Source: Escallonia rubra (Eukaryota > Streptophyta > Magnoliopsida > Escalloniales > Escalloniaceae). Taken from it: a stretch of 64,000 nucleotides of DNA. The stretch is from assembly GCA_033065855.1 (NCBI GenBank), contig JAVXUO010001110.1:434001-498000 (forward strand), read 5' to 3'. The notes beneath the pieces were generated by a model, which worked only from the letters and a program-made list of their open reading frames with translations, made no database searches and was not told the DNA's origin. A program made the translations under genes and the position numbers. Shown here piece after piece: positions 60,401 to 64,000 of the stretch (position 1 is its first letter; every line of letters starts with the position of its first letter).

Positions 60401-61770
60401 CTTCCATGAGTTGATCATACACGGTAACAAAACCAAGGGCAAACACAGCATCATAACAGTACGTCCTTTTGTATCTCATTAGATGCTGCTGGACAATTAG
60501 CTCTTGCAGCACTGTGTTGTAGATACTCGGTATGGGCCGCTTATAAGAATTGAGGAATTTCAATTTTGTTTCAGCCACGGTAGGCACATCTGAAAAATTG
60601 ACGTGCTGCATTATAACCAACTAAATAGCCAGATAACTAAAATCGTTCTAAAAGTAATCATCTCATCATTATAGCATAATTCTATCAAAGTAATTCTGCT
60701 AATTTCTCACTGGTACAGCGGTCCCTAAATGGACTTTACACCAGACAGACTTGAAACCAAACCGAAGCAAGACGGATTTGGCATAATCGTTTACACTCCA
60801 TTTGGATAAATCAACGGATTAGAAACAAAAGGATTTATTGAGAAGTATAGAGTGTTGTTACAGAAAATAGTAATATTTGGAATCTGGAGGTGCAAAGACA
60901 CATGTTTTAGTGGATCCTTATGCAAGTAATATTCTGAGTGCTGGGCGACATTATTTTTAAATCCATCCAATAGGAAGCTCTCAAATCCACTCACTCATAT
61001 TGCTGCAATCCAAACCGAAAGTATCACATACTCCCTCCATTTCTTAATGTTCCTCAGCTGAGGCTTTTTGCTAACACCAAGAATAACATTGACCTTGCTC
61101 ATCTTTTTCACCCTAGTTTGACTTTACAAAAGCTATTTATCTAGTCATAGTTACTATTCAAGTTCAATATAATGTTTAAAAGTTCACATCTTATCGCAGC
61201 AGTTCCTAGGGAACACATTATGGAACCGAAGGAATATAAATTTAGCTTACACTCCTTGTAGGCAAAAATCTAAATCCATCGGGTGGAGGTGTTCATATTT
61301 GAATTGCAATCCAAACTTGCAAGAAAGTTCTAAAGATGATTTCACGTAAGCTTTCAGAGCAAACGGTAACTTAACAAACTAAATACACGACAAGTAACAA
61401 AAGATTAATCAGTTTCTTTTTTTACTGCGATTAAGAACTTGCAGTTTCGAAACAACGGCAATTGAATTCTATTAACAATCCGACGTTGTCTCATAAACCA
61501 AAAACAACCCCCAGAGTAGTCTGCAACATTGTAACACAGTAACCGAACCAATCAAATCCGGGAAAACTCACCTGTAGCAGTAGACATGCAATGCACGACC
61601 AAGCGGGAGCCGGAATTGGAGGCGCGGACGGCGCTGGAGTCGCAGCCGAAGCTGGTGCGGGGCCGGAAAGCGCAGAAATCGGAGGTGAAAGCGAGGGTTG
61701 ACCAGACGGAGGCTTTCCGGTCCGGGGACTGGCCTATTGCAGGGAAAGATAGCGAGGTGAGGGCCGCCAT
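51449..61770 (-). CDS. THF1: THYLAKOID FORMATION 1 / Psb29, chloroplast, 5 exons
   Basis: Exons on the minus strand: 61572-61770, 60322-60589, 59628-59844, 52013-52128, 51449-51542. They join in phase to 297 codons, close to the 300 of Arabidopsis THF1. Residues 1 to about 60 are Ser/Ala/Arg-rich with few acids, a chloroplast transit peptide. The Psb29 domain follows: RPIPSIYNTVLQELIVQQH near 84, FALGFVTVYDQLMEGYPSD, QKMEEWARAQ near 160, FSYSRFFAIGLFRLLELA, and NINKKSVDRDLDVYRNLL in exon 4. A charged C-terminal coiled coil ends the protein. Known: THF1 acts in thylakoid biogenesis, PSII maintenance and FtsH protease stability in chloroplasts. Intron 2 has donor GC instead of GT (see findings). 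Intron 3 (52129-59627) is expanded by nested transposons. Start ATG 61768-61770 is the first in frame with the transit peptide. Identification is firm from recalled family sequence. Confidence 0.96.
52129..53364 (-). other. THF1 intron 3, native part downstream of the hAT insertion
   Basis: AT-rich, no gene. Weak ATGTATGCAC-type short repeats near 53240-53300. Nothing else recognised. Confidence 0.5.
53790..54177 (-). mobile_element. LTR remnant, antisense, within the hAT
   Basis: On the minus strand this reads like an LTR: start TGAATATGCG preceded by a purine-rich tract, TATA-like CTTTATAAATAGAGG near 54055-54069, then CTAAGCATCGGAC, a variant of the motif in the other two LTRs. Tandem arrays lie directly before it, as in the full-length Tat element. 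No second LTR or TSD found; the left limit is approximate. Confidence 0.5.
54470..55420. repeat. Higher-order tandem array (131-169 bp) of CCCGGAGGAG units
   Basis: The marker GAGTTGAAGAGCTCCCTGG recurs at 54586, 54717, 54886, 55023, 55192 and 55361, spacing 131, 169, 137, 169, 169. Shorter sub-units of about 38-47 bp with TCCCGGAGGAG(C/T)CG make up each. Open frames of 87-98 codons across it are repeat artefacts. Confidence 0.92.
55769..55879. repeat. 28-bp tandem array, four copies
   Basis: Unit GTGTCCGGGCGACGGG plus GGTCGCGGAGTT. CpG-dense. Confidence 0.92.
55880..56398. repeat. 47-bp tandem array, about 11 copies, CpG-rich
   Basis: Unit starts GATGCACGACGGACG at 55978, 56025 and 56072, period 47. 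Each unit holds the dyad ACGGACGT ... ACGTCCGT. Since 47 is not a multiple of three and no unit makes a stop, long frames exist in all three phases of the minus strand (up to 526 codons); none is a real gene. Confidence 0.95.
56460..56572. repeat. 30-bp tandem array, about 3.7 copies
   Basis: Unit GGGAAGGCCAAGGCCGAGGC plus CGACCCCAAG, with internal GGCC-based sub-repeats. Confidence 0.93.
57311..58411. mobile_element. Non-autonomous MULE nested in the hAT
   Basis: Ends GGTTAATTACACCC and, reverse complement, GGATTAATTATACCC, with TIRs of about 100 bp sharing AGGTTAGGGTGAAATTAC. Flanks CTTTTTTTT (57302-57310) and CTTTTTTTA (58412-58420) match at 8 of 9. Interior is C-rich on the left, with CT runs, and has telomere-like palindromes on the right. 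Confidence 0.82.
58140..58258. repeat. Interleaved AAACCCTAATT / AATTAGGGTTT palindromes
   Basis: At least three ACCCTAATTT...AAATTAGGGT-type inverted pairs occur in about 120 bp. They can form hairpins and present telo-box motifs on both strands. Confidence 0.8.
58617..59627 (-). other. THF1 intron 3, native part upstream of the hAT insertion
   Basis: No gene. The minus-strand frame at 59144-59371 has no domain and is intronic. Confidence 0.5.
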
Positions 61771-63474
61771 GGGATTTGGAAGTGAGGAAGGTGGGCGGAA
61801 AATGTTCAGATTTTCATGTTGGGAAATTTCAGGGGGGGGGAATGAAATGGAAGGAAAAGAAAGGAGGGCTTATCCACTAGTGAATATTAAGTTTTAAGGA
61901 TGGGAAGCCTCCGTGTGGACTTGACGCGTGGATTGTGAATTTTGATTTTGATGCTCACCTCTCGTTTTCATTCTCTTCATGTCGGTTTTTCTATTTAGAG
62001 TTTTTTTTTTTATTTTTTCTTATTAGACCATCCGAACACCACATGGGGAGTCGATTAATTCAGGTTCGAGCGGGATAGGACCGCATGAGCGGTAAAACTC
62101 TCCCTACCAAATTTCTATTTAGAGTTGATGATAACAAATTTAGGTTCCTTTTAAATTCTTACATTGAAATGGCTTGGCTCTACACTATTGACCATTTGAT
62201 TAAATCTTTTTCTTTTCCGTTGAATTTCAAGAATAAAGGTTACATCGATTTGCACTTTATCGTTTTTTTTTTCTAATTTAAAAAGAAAATTGTAATTTAT
62301 CAAAATCGATATTTTTTCGTAAAATTGGCTTATGTAGGCCAAGACGGACAACAACTTATTCCAATTTATAAAATATTTTGCAATTTTCCGAAGGGACATG
62401 GAGTTAGGAGTAAAGCCTAATGTTTCTGCATAGCATAATGCGCGAGGCATTATTGACGCTTCCCTTAAAGATTTTAGTTCATGTGTTTCCAAATGCACTG
62501 CATAAATATTACTACAAAAAAGTGCCTTCTAAATGCTAATTTGTAGTAACAAAAAGATATCATGTCGCTAAAGTCTAATTTTTGTAACGACAAAAGAATG
62601 ACATTAAAAGATCAATAACACCCCTACTGTACTTTCAGACTTTAGGGGGACTTGATTTCGTAAAGCATGTGGTGATTCAAACTCTTAAGAGAGCTTGTCA
62701 ACGTCGCAACGCGTCAAAGAGTTGCACGTATAAATTAGGGGGTGTAACTTCTGCTCTCCTAAAAATTTCAGGTGACAAGATCAAAGGAAAAATGAGATTC
62801 TTGATAGTAGGATGGGCTTTAGGTTAGGACTTTCTCCGGTATTCCCTGATTTATGTATAAATTTTCATGTTTTACGTATAAATTTTCATGTTTTACGTAT
62901 AAATATGTACACAATTATTTTTTATGCGAGCTCAATTAAGAGGTCTGAGCTTCCATGGTGGTTTCACAATTGATTTGTGCAAAATGAGAAAATATGAAGT
63001 AACTCCGGACTATTGGTGCGAACAATTTAGGACTATCAAATCAAAGAGGGCTAATGACCGGACCGAGACAAAGGGGATAGCAATTTTTATATTGTACATT
63101 CAACACTTTTAATTAGTTCACTCATTGGTCTGGGACGATCCAAAATTTTCTCATGCAATTTAAGATAACTTGTATACATTTTTACATTAGTAGTTGTGCT
63201 CATTTTATAAAGGTTTTTTTTTCTTTTTGTTTCAATCAAGAGATTTGAATTAATCTTATTACGATTTACACGCTAAAGAAAACACCTTGAAATGTGCGTT
63301 AAAAAGTTGGTACTAAGACATATATGTTTGGAATGGAATTTCTGCTTTAGTTAATTAAGAGTTGGGCTCAAAGACTTATTTTAGTTTATTTTTTATATGG
63401 TTGTAATAGTTACTTTTAACTAACTTGGTTGTCTTCACATATAGCCTAATTACTTGTGTAACTAAAATAACAAA
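61771..63474. other. Region upstream of THF1, promoter side
   Basis: AT-rich with no supported gene. It must contain the THF1 promoter but no clear TATA box can be placed. A small tandem of about 21 bp (ACGTATAAATTTTCATGTTT) occurs near 62853-62905. The frame at 61586-61897 is the antisense shadow of THF1 exon 1. Confidence 0.45.
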
Positions 63475-64000
63475 GATTAATTACACTCATTTTCCTGAGG
63501 TTATGATAAAATTACAGTCAAGGACACTAAGTTTCAAAAGGTAACAGCCGTGTCTTTCCATCATTGACTCCTTAAAAAATATGATTTTTTTTGCTTCTGT
63601 CATCAATACATGTTTTTGTAAAAGCCAATACTGCTTTCATATTGTATATACAGGGTATATACAATATACAAATTTTAAATCCTAATTTTTCAAATTAGGG
63701 TTTCAACCCTGAATCTCCCCCACCCTGCGCGCCCCCTCCCTCACGCCACCATGCCCGCCACATCCCTCCCCCCACCCTATAGTGTGTTCCCTCACCTCAC
63801 CCCGTCGCCATTATTACATTGTCCCAACACCTCCACGACACTACCTTCACATGATCCTAACATTACGACACCACCTCAACACTGAGATCCACGACACCAC
63901 CTCCACCCCTTAGATCCACCGTTGCGAGCCATGATGTGCGAGGTATGTTAAGTGGGAATGCGTGCTTGATGGATATATTGTGTGACAATGTGCTTGTGTG
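63475..64000. mobile_element. MULE of the 57311 family, cut by the window end
   Basis: Starts GATTAATTACACTCATTTTCC and matches the left half of the 57311-58411 element (ATTACAGTCAAGGACAC, then TCATTG.CTCC, then a TATATAC-rich stretch and AAATTAGGGTTTCAA). The right end and TSD lie outside the window. Confidence 0.75.

Noticed and set aside
1..64000. CRISPR arrays, operons, bacterial promoters
   Set aside because: The tandem arrays have no unique spacers and the window is clearly plant nuclear DNA with spliced genes.

Overview
This is a gene-poor, transposon-rich stretch of a flowering-plant nuclear genome, most likely a eudicot. The evidence is two multi-exon plant genes with GT-AG introns (a diacylglycerol kinase of the DGK5/6 type and the chloroplast protein THF1/Psb29), a Tat-lineage Ty3/gypsy element, several Mutator-like and hAT elements with proper target-site duplications (TSDs), and long microsatellites. 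Species cannot be read from the sequence. I saw no rRNA or CRISPR array and no convincing tRNA gene.

Layout. 491-6599: a 6.1-kb Mutator-like element (MULE) with 221-254 bp terminal inverted repeats (TIRs) and a 9-bp TSD. It carries two convergent genes: a five-exon MuDRA-type transposase (minus, one nonsense and one homopolymer frameshift) and an apparently intact GRF zinc-finger/coiled-coil/membrane-anchor gene (plus). 7094-8261: a non-autonomous MULE with perfect 9-bp TSD. 8751-10333: a non-autonomous hAT with perfect 8-bp TSD. 12312-22286: a nearly complete but mutated Tat retrotransposon (two LTRs, perfect 5-bp TSD, gag, protease, RT, RNase H, second RNase H, integrase), plus an antisense multi-exon ORF and a 47-bp satellite-like array before the 3' LTR. 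24212-24653: a solo LTR of a related family, antisense, perfect 5-bp TSD. 22.3-29.1 kb is otherwise AT-rich intergenic DNA with small tandem duplications.

29.2-47.2 kb: the DGK gene, 12 coding exons, 486 codons, reading frame intact. Its introns hold a hAT element (43388-44322), a probable Helitron (37148-37990) and a possible TAA-flanked element with a G-rich core (40795-41823). 47.2-51.4 kb: the gap between two convergent genes, filled by a MULE (47543-48257) and a composite repeat block with an internal hAT-like element. 51449-61770: THF1/Psb29 on the minus strand, 5 exons, 297 codons, frame intact. Intron 2 appears to use a GC-AG splice pair. Intron 3 is 7.5 kb because a 5.2-kb hAT-like element (53365-58608) sits inside it, itself holding an LTR remnant, four different tandem arrays and a nested MULE. 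The window ends inside another MULE of that nested family.

The two host genes are not functionally linked by anything visible: DGK makes phosphatidic acid at membranes, THF1 acts in chloroplast thylakoids. The most unusual items are the two-gene MULE with a GRF/membrane-anchor partner placed like mudrB in MuDR, the spliced antisense gene of the Tat element, the 47-bp arrays with internal dyads in two unrelated elements, a 16-base motif shared by otherwise different LTRs, and the nested element in a THF1 intron that is apparently still spliced.
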